In this document: positions 15,150 through 24,783 of the stretch, piece by piece
Position numbering within the stretch: position 1 is the stretch's first letter
Layout of the letters: each line of letters opens with the position of its first letter
Notes under the pieces: model-generated
Databases searched by the model: none
What the model was told of the DNA's origin: nothing
The model's input: the letters and a program-made list of their open reading frames with translations, nothing else
Position numbers and translations under genes: made by a program
Source: Niabella ginsenosidivorans
GTDB taxonomy: Bacteria; Bacteroidota; Bacteroidia; Chitinophagales; Chitinophagaceae
NCBI RefSeq assembly: GCF_001654455.1
Contig: NZ_CP015772.1
Coordinates: 3,162,001 to 3,226,000 of the forward strand
DNA length: 64,000 nt
Reading direction: 5' to 3'

Positions 15150-17612
15150 ATGAAAATATTATTAACGTTTCTTGCCTGTTTTACATGTGCATTCCCGTGT
15201 TTTTCAAATAGTCCCGGCTACGGCATTATTCATAACAAGATCAATAAGACCATAAGCATTACAACACAAAATGGTCTTTCGGCTATACTGATTGGTTATG
15301 CAGAGGGTTGTTATATCCGTAAGCTATTAATAAAAGGGGAAAACAAATTATCTTCTTCGGGTGTTTATACAGGTTTCATAACCGGTTCTACTGCTTATAC
15401 TTCCAAGCAGCTTTCAACAAGTCCTGATGTTTTCACAAATGCAAACAGTGCACAAATCACTAATATTACTTACGGTAATGGCAACAATAACGTTATGGAA
15501 ACCTGGAATTTCGTGGTCACAAAAAAAACAATAGAATGGAGGATCACAAGACAATATACGGGTACACAGGTAATGGAGGACATTGCATTCCCCAAATGGA
15601 ATTTTGCTGGTCTTTCCGTTTGGAAAGGTGGCATTATTGATAACGGTGGCATGGTTTGGTGTAAATATTTAAGTACGATAAATGATACATATGGCGTGCA
15701 TACAGGCGGCACTATATATTGGAATGACAAAAACGGCGATGCCCTCTCAATCCAGGGAAAGGCCTTAAAGGGGAATTATATCGCTACAAAATATTCGCAT
15801 AGCCCCGATAATGAATTTACCAGTACGCAGATCGTCTGTACACAACCCATAAGACAACGGCATAATTTAAGCCGGTTTGTACACGCCCGGCCTGATGTAT
15901 TTGCGCCGGTGATCACCACAAAAGGAACGATCAGTGCACAGTATACCATTAGCTATGTTGATTATTTTAAAACATACAACAGGGGAAACTTACAAAACAT
16001 CAATGCCGCTGCGGTAAGAGAATTGCTAAATACAACTGCAAGATACGGTGTAGTGGATAATAACATTGTGGGCGGCAACGGATGGATCACCAACTGGAAA
16101 TGCCTGCATGAGCCTTTTTTCGCGCAAGTGGCTTTAGCTGTTGCAGACAGCAATTATACCAACAATCTTGCTGCCACGCTGGACCAGGAAGTGGCTTTAG
16201 CCCTACAGCCCGATGGACGCGTACTATCGCGCTGGCACAATGCACCGGGGGATGAAATTCCGGGCACTTTTAATGACAGCACCGGTTATTACGAAGCCAT
16301 GTGGGGCTATACCATCGATTCGCAAACAGGATATGTGATCAATGTTAGCGGGTTATTTAATCTTACAGGAAATCTGGAGTGGCTGAAGAATCATGTGCGC
16401 AGCTGCCGCAAAGCATTGGACTGGTTAATCCGTCGCGACAGCAATGGTAATGGCATTTTTGAAATGATGAATAACAATATCAGCGAAGCAAAATGCAGCG
16501 ACTGGACGGATATCGTATGGGTTTCTTTTGAAAACGCTTTTGTAAATGCGCAGCTATACGATGCTTTAAGGAAATGGGCTGAATGTGAACGCATATTAGG
16601 CAATATGGAAGCGGTTACCAGATATGAAACCATTGCTCAAAAATTAAAAGAGCAGTTTAACAGACCCGTTAAAGATGGCGGCTTTTGGTCAGAAGAAAAA
16701 AAGCAATTTGTTTACTGGAAAGACAATGACGGTTCGGTACATGGCGATAACCTGGTAACTCCTGTTCAATTCATGGCTATTGCTACCGGGCTTTGTGATG
16801 ATAAAGAGCGTATTCATAAAATCTTACACCAAATTGAAGAACGCACCGTGGCAGAAAATCTTTTTCACTGGCCTTTGTGTTTCGACTCATATAAGCAGGA
16901 AGAAGTTTCCGGTGGTAACTGGCCTTTTCCTCAATATGAAAACGGGGATATTTTCCCGACCTGGGGGTATATTGGCGTACAGTCTTATATTCATTACGAC
17001 AAGCAACTTGCTTTAAAGTACATTATTAATCTTTTAAAGCAATACGAAAAGGATGGGCTTTCATTCCAACGCTACAGCAGGGCCACACAAAAGGGGTCAG
17101 GCACAGATATTTTATCAGGAATATGTACCGGCATTACCGCGTTGTATTCAGACATATACGGTATTCAGCCCCGGTGGAACCGCTTGGTTATTTCACCCAA
17201 TTTAGTGCCCGCGCTTTACGGAACGGATTTTACATATCCGTTGCGGGGCAATGATTATAAAATACAGCTGAATGAAAAGAACTATCAGGTTCGTTTTTCT
17301 TCTTATACGATAAATTACAACACCAGCTTCGGCATAGCCGGAGATAATGGCAGTCTGAGGTTCTATCCCGGCGATCAGGATAAAATATCCTTATCTGTAT
17401 GTAATATTTCTAAAAAAGGCATAACGCTTTCGGTTATTGATTTTAATAAGAAGGGAATAAATTTCGGCATAAAAGAAAAAGGCAGGTATAATATTTCCTT
17501 AAGCGGGCTTACTCCCGGTACAGCTTACCCAATAACAATTAACGGTTCTGAAAAAACAGTAACCGCTGCAAAAGACGGCGTCATACATATTACAGGATAC
17601 CAGATAAAATAA
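15150..17612 (+). CDS. Secreted six-hairpin (alpha/alpha) glycosidase-like protein
   Basis: 820-residue protein with a signal peptide (ILLTFLACFTCAFPCFSN). Residues about 30-290 look like an N-terminal beta-sandwich; about 300-690 form an alpha-helical toroid with an early segment GWITNWKCLHEPFFAQVALA, an acidic centre (AKCSDWTDIVWVSFENAFVN), and GGNWPFPQYENGDIFPTWGY near its end. The segment GIQPRWNRLVISPNLVPALY and the C-terminal beta domain recall GH94/GH65/GH78-type proteins. The exact GH family is not certain. It is followed after 28 bp by a sugar isomerase-like gene, so the pair is probably an operon for one carbohydrate. Confidence 0.75.
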   Translation: MKILLTFLACFTCAFPCFSNSPGYGIIHNKINKTISITTQNGLSAILIGYAEGCYIRKLLIKGENKLSSSGVYTGFITGSTAYTSKQLSTSPDVFTNANSAQITNITYGNGNNNVMETWNFVVTKKTIEWRITRQYTGTQVMEDIAFPKWNFAGLSVWKGGIIDNGGMVWCKYLSTINDTYGVHTGGTIYWNDKNGDALSIQGKALKGNYIATKYSHSPDNEFTSTQIVCTQPIRQRHNLSRFVHARPDVFAPVITTKGTISAQYTISYVDYFKTYNRGNLQNINAAAVRELLNTTARYGVVDNNIVGGNGWITNWKCLHEPFFAQVALAVADSNYTNNLAATLDQEVALALQPDGRVLSRWHNAPGDEIPGTFNDSTGYYEAMWGYTIDSQTGYVINVSGLFNLTGNLEWLKNHVRSCRKALDWLIRRDSNGNGIFEMMNNNISEAKCSDWTDIVWVSFENAFVNAQLYDALRKWAECERILGNMEAVTRYETIAQKLKEQFNRPVKDGGFWSEEKKQFVYWKDNDGSVHGDNLVTPVQFMAIATGLCDDKERIHKILHQIEERTVAENLFHWPLCFDSYKQEEVSGGNWPFPQYENGDIFPTWGYIGVQSYIHYDKQLALKYIINLLKQYEKDGLSFQRYSRATQKGSGTDILSGICTGITALYSDIYGIQPRWNRLVISPNLVPALYGTDFTYPLRGNDYKIQLNEKNYQVRFSSYTINYNTSFGIAGDNGSLRFYPGDQDKISLSVCNISKKGITLSVIDFNKKGINFGIKEKGRYNISLSGLTPGTAYPITINGSEKTVTAAKDGVIHITGYQIK

Positions 17613-17640
17613 TTGTTCAGCCGTAAACATATATAATAGC

Positions 17641-18462
17641 ATGAAACTTCAGATACTTTGCCCGCAATGGGGACAGGAGGAACTGTCTGTTGAAGATTTT
17701 ATTATAAAAGTAAAAAAAGCAGGATATGACGGCATCGATACATGGGTGCCTGGAAACAGAAGTGAACGGAACAGGTTAATGCGGCTATTAGATCAATACG
17801 GCTTAATGATGGTAAGTCATCAGCACCAGGCAGGCGGCTGTACAATTGACGAATTTTGCAGGTCATTTGAATACTACCTGTATTTGTCTGCAGAAACCCA
17901 TCCTGTTTTAATTAACTCACATTCCGGCAAAGATTATTTTTCACTGGAAGATCAATGTCGGCTAATTGATATTGCTGAAAATTTTTCTTTAAAATACAAG
18001 ATCCCGGTTGCGCACGAAACACATCGTGGCAGGATGTATTATTGCCCGCAAAACGCAAAAGAATTATTCAGGCTGCGCCCCTCTGTAAAACTAACGGCAG
18101 ACTTTTCACATTGGGTTTGTGTAACGGAAAGTTATTTGGAAAATTTCGGGCCAATCCTGTCTGAAGCAATCGATAAAACCATTCATGTGCATGCAAGGAT
18201 AGGGTTTCCCGAGGGACCGCAAATACCCGATCCCCGTTCAGAGCATTGGAAAGAGCCTGCAACTAAATTTATGGAATGGTGGAGACAGATCATCATTAAT
18301 AGAAAGAACAAAGGGGCCGGAACTTTAACCATCACCTGCGAGTTTGGCCCGCCGCCTTATATGTGGACGGACAGCAATAACAACCCTGTGGCATCTCAGT
18401 GGGATGTCAATATGTATATGCAGCAATTATTACGCAAAGCATTTGAAAGCACAGAAGTATAA
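17641..18462 (+). CDS. Sugar phosphate isomerase/epimerase-like TIM barrel
   Basis: 273-residue protein of the xylose-isomerase-like/AP-endonuclease 2 superfamily, metal-dependent enzymes that isomerise or epimerise sugars. Typical elements are KLQILCPQWGQEELSVEDFI, the second-strand segment AGYDGIDTWVP, the acidic/His positions in VAHETHRGRM and TIHVHARIGFPEGP, and TITCEFGPPPYMW near the end. No signal peptide, so cytosolic. It follows the glycosidase gene by 28 bp and is convergent with the PhyH gene. Confidence 0.87.
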   Translation: MKLQILCPQWGQEELSVEDFIIKVKKAGYDGIDTWVPGNRSERNRLMRLLDQYGLMMVSHQHQAGGCTIDEFCRSFEYYLYLSAETHPVLINSHSGKDYFSLEDQCRLIDIAENFSLKYKIPVAHETHRGRMYYCPQNAKELFRLRPSVKLTADFSHWVCVTESYLENFGPILSEAIDKTIHVHARIGFPEGPQIPDPRSEHWKEPATKFMEWWRQIIINRKNKGAGTLTITCEFGPPPYMWTDSNNNPVASQWDVNMYMQQLLRKAFESTEV

Positions 18463-18487
18463 ACAAACTCCTGTACTTTCAATCAGC

Positions 18488-19303
18488 CTATTTCTTATAG
18501 ATTAACGGATTCTGAGCATTATCGTTCAGCAGATCCCCCACCTTTAAAGCAGCCACCTGTTCATCACTTAATATATTCCGGATGCCATTAAACGTAGCGC
18601 CATCGGGCATATAAGCGCAGGTCATGGCACGACGAAAACCATTGGTCATATTGGGGCCTGCGCCATGAATGGTTAAACCATTATGAAAGGAGCAACTGCC
18701 GGCCTTTATGGGAGCCGCCACTGAATTCGCTTTTCTGAAAGCAGGATACACATCAAAAACAGCATCCATATTTTTCCCGATGCCTAATTTTTCAAATGTT
18801 GTATGCTGATAAGATCCAGGAATAAAATAGAGGCAGCCATTTTCTAATGTAGCATCATCCAGCGCCACCCAGATAGACAATGCCCTGCGATCGCTGAACG
18901 ACCAGAAAGGAGTATCCAGGTGCCATGCAGTAGGGTTTGCCCAGGGCTTTTTTATCAGTGCCTGATCGTGCCAGATACGTGTTCCATCCCAACCAGCAAG
19001 TGCTGCCACCATTTTGCCGATTCGTTCATCAAGCATTATCTGCTTTACCTTCCTATTGGTCTGCCAAAGGTTTAATAGTTGGTCAAATACTTTTCCAAAG
19101 TAGTCGCTATCTTCATTAATGCCATCATCCTCTCCTACTTTCACTTCGCGGGAAGGCATTTTTCTTCCGTTTCTATCCTGCACAGCCTCAGTTACAGCTT
19201 CACGCCAGAACTTCAGCTCATCATTATTTAAAAAATCATCAATTACCAAAAAACCATTTTGACGGTAACTTTCAATTTGTTCAGGGGTTAAATCTGTGTT
19301 CAT
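18488..19303 (-). CDS. Phytanoyl-CoA dioxygenase (PhyH)-family Fe(II)/2-oxoglutarate oxygenase
   Basis: 271-residue cytosolic oxygenase. The iron-binding triad is visible as WHLD (His128, Asp130) and TIHGAG (His213), with an Arg about 11 residues further on for 2-oxoglutarate (NGFRRAM). The opening LTPEQIESYRQNGFLVIDDF is the standard family start. Members hydroxylate small molecules including lipids, osmolytes and natural products; the substrate here is unknown. It ends 25 bp from the convergent sugar isomerase gene and is likely part of the same catabolic module, with the AraC regulator further upstream on the same strand. Confidence 0.9.
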   Translation of the reverse strand: MNTDLTPEQIESYRQNGFLVIDDFLNNDELKFWREAVTEAVQDRNGRKMPSREVKVGEDDGINEDSDYFGKVFDQLLNLWQTNRKVKQIMLDERIGKMVAALAGWDGTRIWHDQALIKKPWANPTAWHLDTPFWSFSDRRALSIWVALDDATLENGCLYFIPGSYQHTTFEKLGIGKNMDAVFDVYPAFRKANSVAAPIKAGSCSFHNGLTIHGAGPNMTNGFRRAMTCAYMPDGATFNGIRNILSDEQVAALKVGDLLNDNAQNPLIYKK

Positions 19304-19848
19304 AAACTACATTTTTTAATTATGAATATTTTAATATATGTTGCAAGCGTATTATACATTAAAAGAACACTGTCACCCGGAGGCAACCATAAAAGCGTTG
19401 CATTTAAGTTCATTCGGATGACAAGTTGTTTTTAATAGCTTCCAACACTTGTCATTAACAGCCTGACGAGCCCTGATCCGATTGTAATCTTACCCTTCGT
19501 CAGGCGGACATACCTTCACCTGGTGCCATTTAAAAGTCTAAACGGTATGACACATCAAATCTATTATCTGCAGCTGTTTAGGAAAAGCATGAAACAATTT
19601 TTTCTTTGTACGTTTTGATATTTTTAAAGCAAACCCGTCATTACTCAGAACATACTTTAAGTATTTTACAATTATGATGCAATTAAAGACGCTCCCCTAT
19701 ATATCCCTCGAAACTCAGTAACGGATTATAAAATACAGCCAAACCGGAGGCTATAATAATGCTGCCGGATTCATAGACAAGCATCTGACCTGTAAAACGT
19801 TTGAGTCAGCCGTTCTTTTACTAGAATTCAATACAGTTTCTGATATAG
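19304..19848. other. 545-bp intergenic region upstream of the PhyH gene
   Basis: No gene seen. Two inverted repeats are visible: atgacaag against cttgtcat (around 19417-19456) and cctgacga (19462-19469) against tcgtcagg (19497-19504). They may be operators for the AraC regulator encoded next door or transcript ends; nothing here decides. Confidence 0.4.
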
Positions 19849-20760
19849 CTATGCCGGCATCTTTTCCTTTATTGATTTCAGAAAGCTGATGCGATAATTT
19901 TTTGGAGAAATACCCGTTTTTTTCTTAAACAGTCTGGAAAAATAATAAACCGATTCAAAGCCAGTCTGGTCAGCTATTTCATCAATATTTAACACAGTTG
20001 ATTCCAGCAATTCCTTTGCCCGGTCTAATCTTAACTGTTGATGATATTGCTGGGGCGACTGCCCGCTGACCTCTTTAAATTTTTTTCTGAATGCTGAATA
20101 ACCCATTGGCAGTTCCCTGGCAAGGCCTTCCATGTTTAAAGCCTTTTCAAATGACTGATGCATTAAAAATTTAGCCTTAGAAATCAACCTCGCAACCGGG
20201 TCATTGTCATATTCCCTGGTAATAATGGCATTATTTACCTGACCCAACAGTTGCAATAATAATCCGGACAATTGCTGCGGGTAACCCACCAATGATTGCT
20301 TTACCAAATCCAACATTCTGTTGAAGAGTGCCAATAACTCTTTATTCAAGCCTACTTTAACAATGGGTTGCCGGGAATTAAAAAATCCCTGCTTCATCAG
20401 CTCATCAGCATATGAACCATGATAACCTATCCAGTATTCTTCCCATCCTGATTTTACATCCGGTTTATAACGATGCCATATACCAGGGAAAAGGAAAAAA
20501 CAGGCACCTTCTTCTATTTTTTCCGGTTCAGTATGTGCCGAACAGAAATTGCCCATGCCTTTGCTGATAAATACCAGGTAATAATCATTCAAAATCCTTC
20601 CCCTGTCCCAGGTTAGCTGGTGGCTCTGAGGATGCACTCCGGATGGGTAATTTTCATTTGCTTCCACTTTAGAATAGCCTACTGTAGTGGCATACAATCC
20701 CCACTTTTCCTCTAAGGGCCCTATTGACAGATATTTAAAAAAACTCTTACTCATACCCAT
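19849..20760 (-). CDS. AraC-family regulator with cupin sensor domain
   Basis: 303-residue regulator: N-terminal AraC-type ligand-binding cupin (about residues 25-165; LTWDRGRILNDYYLVFISKG, CFFLFPGIWHRYKPD) and a C-terminal double helix-turn-helix (about 205-295; RELPMGYSAFRKKFKEVSGQ, IADQTGFESVYYFSRLFKKK). It resembles sugar-responsive activators and probably controls the adjacent PhyH / isomerase / glycosidase cluster (inference from position). ATG at 20760 is used; MSKSF two codons later is an equally good start. Confidence 0.92.
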   Translation of the reverse strand: MGMSKSFFKYLSIGPLEEKWGLYATTVGYSKVEANENYPSGVHPQSHQLTWDRGRILNDYYLVFISKGMGNFCSAHTEPEKIEEGACFFLFPGIWHRYKPDVKSGWEEYWIGYHGSYADELMKQGFFNSRQPIVKVGLNKELLALFNRMLDLVKQSLVGYPQQLSGLLLQLLGQVNNAIITREYDNDPVARLISKAKFLMHQSFEKALNMEGLARELPMGYSAFRKKFKEVSGQSPQQYHQQLRLDRAKELLESTVLNIDEIADQTGFESVYYFSRLFKKKTGISPKNYRISFLKSIKEKMPA

Positions 20761-21073
20761 TCCTGAAAACGAATGATTAACTTAATTCATTGACTGAACC
20801 CGGTTCTTTTTCATTTTTTCATCCATTTGCCGGTTAAACCGGCCACTCTTTTTACAGCAGAAATTATCAGTTCATATGTGCCCAGTACATTCAAAAATAG
20901 GCTTACTTTTTTATTTCACAATCCTGTTTTTGCTTTACCAGTCAAAACCGCAGCCTGCCATTCCATAACGACTTTACATTCCGGCCCTGCAGCATAACCC
21001 GGTATTTTTTTATCCTTTGTTCAATACTCCCGTTTACCGCCGGTTTTATCGTCTTGAACAGCCGTAACACATC
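20761..21073. other. Intergenic region without visible gene
   Basis: About 310 bp between the AraC gene and the Hsp20 terminator. I see no open frame with protein-like content and no repeat. Confidence 0.4.
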
Positions 21074-21103
21074 AAAAAGCCGCTGCGATGATCCCGCAGC
21101 GGC
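21074..21103 (-). terminator. Intrinsic terminator of the Hsp20 gene
   Basis: gccgctgcg (21079-21087) pairs with cgcagcggc (21095-21103); on the minus strand it is followed by five T residues (aaaaa at 21074-21078). It lies 37 bp after the Hsp20 stop. Confidence 0.85.
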
Positions 21104-21139
21104 CTGTTATTTTTACTTTAAGGCATTGCTTCCGGTTAT

Positions 21140-21595
21140 TTACTGTACTTCTATTTTTTTGGGCACTTTCTTCCTGGCCTCTTCTTTTTTAGGAATGGTC
21201 AGCTGCAAAACACCATTTTCGTATTTTGCCTGAATACTTTCTTCATCCACAACATCTTTTGGCAATTGAAAAGTACGCTGGAAGGATTGATAGCTGAACT
21301 CCCTGCGGGTATAATTTGCCTTTTCTTCTTCATTATTTGTCTGCTTTTCTGAAGAAATAGTCAGCAGGTTCCCATCCAGCGTAATATGAAAATCCTTTTT
21401 GTCCATTCCGGGAGCCGCTACTTCAACCTCATAGTTGCCATCTGTTTCTTTTACATTTACTGATGGCAATGTGGTTTGTGTAGATGAAAAGTTTTTATTC
21501 CCCCAGTTAAAAAGATCGCGGCTCCAGAAATCATCCAACCAACCGGAGAAACCGGGTAAAGCTCCTTTGTTTTCGTTCCATTTAACAAGTGACAT
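21140..21595 (-). CDS. Hsp20/alpha-crystallin small heat-shock protein
   Basis: 151-residue ATP-independent holdase. The alpha-crystallin domain spans about residues 45-140: LPSVNVKETDGNYEVEVAAP, GMDKKDFHITLDGNLLTISS, and the closing motif ENGVLQLTIPKKE (G-V-L family signature). An unusually good Shine-Dalgarno sequence for this phylum, AGGAGG, lies 6 bp before the ATG at 21595 (the upstream TTG-ATT codons are not the start), suggesting strong translation. A second Hsp20 gene lies at 28040. Confidence 0.93.
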   Translation of the reverse strand: MSLVKWNENKGALPGFSGWLDDFWSRDLFNWGNKNFSSTQTTLPSVNVKETDGNYEVEVAAPGMDKKDFHITLDGNLLTISSEKQTNNEEEKANYTRREFSYQSFQRTFQLPKDVVDEESIQAKYENGVLQLTIPKKEEARKKVPKKIEVQ

Positions 21596-21601
21596 AATCA
21601 A

Positions 21602-22014
21602 CCTCCTTTTTTTAAATGGTTAATCAGTAATAAAGATCCTGACTGTGTTAATAACAGTCCTGTCAATAAATAATCAAATGATTTACCATTGCCGGCATAG
21701 CTGAAAAATTTTCAGTTTTCCCGACAATTTATCAGCTATACAATGACTTTCTTTTTGCCAGGCAAGGCTTACTCTTTCGTTTAATACTGAACTGGAAAAG
21801 AGAATATCGGTCTGTATCCTGTTGGTTATAAAACAAATAGATTTCTGTTAGTAATAGTTTCGCCTTCCGAATGCCAGGAGCGGGAACAGTTTATTGCTGA
21901 CATAACAATGGTATCTTTATACAGCAGGTCTGTTAACCACTACCAGGGGCATTACAAAACCGGTCCGTTTGTATAAAAAACAGGTGCTGCTTTCATACGC
22001 CTTTAATAAATCAA
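21602..22014. other. 413-bp divergent intergenic region
   Basis: Separates the divergent Hsp20 and glyoxalase-like genes. A short palindrome ctgaaaaattttcag lies near 21702-21716. No gene is seen; promoters for both genes must lie here, but I could not pick convincing -33/-7 pairs. Confidence 0.4.
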
Positions 22015-22659
22015 ATGAACATTGATCATATTTTCATTTTTACGGATGACAATGGCAGCATAGCCGATGAGCTGGCTGATCTTGGGCTGACCGAAGGTGG
22101 CAGCCGTAATCATGAGGGACAGGGTACTGCAAACAGAACCTTTGTATTTGAAAATTTTTATCTTGAAATCCTTTGGGTACGGGATGAACAGGAAATAAAA
22201 AGCAACAAAATACTGCCTACGGGCCTGCATACAAGAGCGGGCCTTGGAACAACTCCCGCTTCGCCCTTTGGGCTCTGCATTGAAAATACGGATGAGACAG
22301 AAGCACTGTTTAAAAACGCTTTTCCATACCAGCCGGATTATTTTCCACAGGGAAAGACAATTGATATTTTGAACAGGGAGCATAACCTTTATTTGCCATG
22401 GACGTTCAGGTTACCCTTCAAACGCAACAGGCAGGGGCTTCCGGCACCTGTTAGCCATAACACCGGTATGAGCGTTCTTACAGAGGCAGTCTTCTATTAC
22501 CCGGCAGCCGATGACCAGGGTTTTCTGGATCACTTTACCGGACAAAAGGCAATCCGGTTTCAGAAGGCAGATAATACAGGGCTAACGCTGACTTTTGATA
22601 AAGGAAGGCAGGGCCTTACAAATAAATTGGATGCGCTACAATTAACCATCCTATATTAA
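22015..22659 (+). CDS. Glyoxalase-like (VOC superfamily) protein
   Basis: 214-residue protein with a glyoxalase-like domain. The opening MNIDHIFIFTDDNGSIADEL places the conserved His4 of VOC folds, and TFVFENFYLEILWVRDEQEI gives the metal-ligand Glu strand. Only the first half is a recognisable VOC module; the second half (about 115-214) may be a divergent second module. No operon partner: the following genes are pseudogenes on the opposite strand. Substrate unknown. Confidence 0.8.
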   Translation: MNIDHIFIFTDDNGSIADELADLGLTEGGSRNHEGQGTANRTFVFENFYLEILWVRDEQEIKSNKILPTGLHTRAGLGTTPASPFGLCIENTDETEALFKNAFPYQPDYFPQGKTIDILNREHNLYLPWTFRLPFKRNRQGLPAPVSHNTGMSVLTEAVFYYPAADDQGFLDHFTGQKAIRFQKADNTGLTLTFDKGRQGLTNKLDALQLTILY

Positions 22660-22820
22660 GAGAACAAGCCCATTGCCATAACGCTTTAAGCAGGCTGGTA
22701 AATCATCTGCCATAAACATTCTGGCCATAATCCCTGAATGGTACCAGAAGAATTTTGCGCCCGGATTCCCTGCAGGGTTTTCAGGATGATTGTAAACCAT
22801 TGACGCTATATCCGGAGCTG

Positions 22821-23448
22821 TCAGCAAGGATATTTTACATATTCGCGAGGCGGCACACCAAACTTCTTTTTAAACGTCCTGGTAAAATGTGCCTGGTGGC
22901 TGTACCTCGTCAGGTCGCTTACTTCGGAAATGTTTTTTTCACCGGATAGGAGCAACTGCCTGGCCTGTTCCATTTTCACTTCTGCTACCATGCCAAATAC
23001 CGTAGTGCCAAACACTTCTTTAAACCCTTTCTTCAGGGGAAATTCGTTGGTACCTGCCGGGCAAGGTCAATAAGCGAGCAGGGGTTATGCAGTTGCTTTA
23101 GTATCAGCTCTTTGCATGATACATTTTTTCTGTATCAGCAGGCTTTAGTGAACAGAACACATTACAGTCGTGCGTGGCCAGCTGTTCCAGTTGCAGCAAC
23201 AGCAATTCAATCATTTTTGCTTCCAGGAAAAGGCGTTTGTACATTCCTTTTTTAGTACAGTTGATGATAGCGTTGATAATGTGCAGCATTGCGGGTGTTA
23301 TAGGCATATGATGCTTGCCCAGTAACGCCGGCGATTGCTTCCGGATCAGGTGCAGAAAATGATCATACGCAGTTACATCCTGCAGGTACTTTTTAAAAAC
23401 AGCGGATACACTGCACCTGGAATGGATGGATTGTTCCGTTGTCGACAA
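22821..23448 (-). pseudogene. AraC/PchR-like regulator, truncated and frameshifted
   Basis: Three minus-strand frames join in order. 23448-23104 gives a helical mid-region (SPALLGKHHMPITPAMLHII, LFLEAKMIELLLLQLEQLAT). A second frame gives CKELILKQLHNPCSLIDLAR QV, ending near 23050. A third gives LKKGFKEVFGTTVFGMVAEV, then SGEKNISEVSDLTRYSHQAH and TRTFKKKFGVPPREYV. This is the C-terminal two thirds of a PchR-type AraC regulator (full length about 320-330). Two frameshifts break the DNA-binding domain and the N-terminal sensor is missing: the gene stops where a truncated peptidase gene begins on the other strand. Confidence 0.82.
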
Positions 23449-24734
23449 CTTTACCGTAAAAGGATATACGGCAACATTTGTAAAGCAGGATACAGTTTTA
23501 CGGCATACTATTTACCGGCTTAATCACCCGGTACTGCCCGGTGATAGTTTACAATGCATGATCAGGGGCAGGTTACACTGCCAGGGCTTTACCAATGGCG
23601 ACTCGCAAAAAGAGCTCACCTTTAACGGAAGCTTCCTGTCGCACAATATCCTGCCTTTTTTTGGTTATGATGACCGGCGGGAGCTGAAGTCCAACCAGTA
23701 CCGGCCGCAATACGGCTTGCAGAAGCTGGCCTCCCGGCTACCGGATACTACAGACCAATTGGCTTCGCGGCAGTTGTTCGCTTCCACACAGGCTAACACG
23801 ATCAATTACACCTTTACGATCAGCACTTCTGCCGGTCAAATGGTTGTGGCGCCGGGGCTGCTGCAAAAAGAATGGCAGTCCGGCAGGCGGCAGTATTTCC
23901 GCTTCGTCAATCAGGCACCCGCTCTTTTTGATTTTTCCATCCTTTCTGCACGCTACGCGGTAAAAAGGAAGCGTGTTGACATAGCTGGTCAACCTGTGGA
24001 TATAGAGGTCTATTACCATCCCGGGCACAGTTGGAATACGGATCACTTTATCACCTCAGCAAAAGAAGCACTGGCCTATCTGGATACGGTATTGGGCAGG
24101 TATCCTTATACTGTTTTGCGCATTGCAGAAAGGTCCTATTATGATGAAGCGCTGTATGCTTACGGCAATGTCATCACATTACCCGAAAACCATGGATGGA
24201 CGGCTGATATACGCCGCCAGGAAGACCTGGATTACCTGCATTACAGCACTACAAGGTTGATTGCGGAGCAATATATGAAACAGGCTAATATCAGCCGTAC
24301 ACAGGGCTATCCTGTTATTACACGTTCTATTCCCGGTTACCTGGCCATACAGGAATTAAACCATTTTTACGGGGAGGCAGCGCTGCAAAAAAGACTGGGA
24401 AAAAATCATGATACCTATCTGAAAGGCCGGGCCAAAGAAGAAAATACAGAGCCCGTATTGATGCAAAGCGACGAGGAAGCGGATTATGTGTCCGAGCAAA
24501 AAGGCAGCTATGCGCTCTACCAGTTGAGCCGGCTGGCCGGAGCGCAACGGGTGAACGGGCGATCACCGCTTTTTTAGACACGCAAGGATCGCCGCCGTGC
24601 AGGTAAATGCAGGATTATTTTACCGGAACCTGCTGGCCGCAGTAGGAAAAGATCATGAAGCGTTCCTTAAGGCTGCATTTGAAAGCAATGAGGTGCTTAA
24701 GCCTGATAAAGAGGCTGCCGGTACAGCCCGGTAG
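23426..24734 (+). pseudogene. C-terminal half of an ABC-permease/M1-aminopeptidase fusion protein, broken
   Basis: An open frame from about 23426 to 24577 encodes a segment typical of the M1-peptidase half of large (about 1200-residue) Bacteroidota proteins that carry an ABC-2 permease domain in front: FNGSFLSHNILPFFGYDDRR, YYHPGHSWNTDHFITSAKEA, YDEALYAYGNVITLPENHGW, SIPGYLAIQELNHFYGEAAL. The permease half and the start are absent. After RLAGAQRVNG the frame is lost, and the text continues in other frames (AITAFLDTQ; VNAGLFYRNLLAAVGKDHEA) to a TAG at 24734. The HEXXH zinc motif is not seen. Non-functional remnant. Confidence 0.8.
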
Positions 24735-24783
24735 CATTCAACAAAAGAACAGACCCACCATCATCGTATAAAAACCTAATACA

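Noticed and set aside
19417-19504. Inverted repeats in the PhyH upstream spacer as a possible CRISPR or mobile-element end
   Set aside because: Only two unrelated short pairs, no regular repeat/spacer spacing and no cas or transposase genes in the window.
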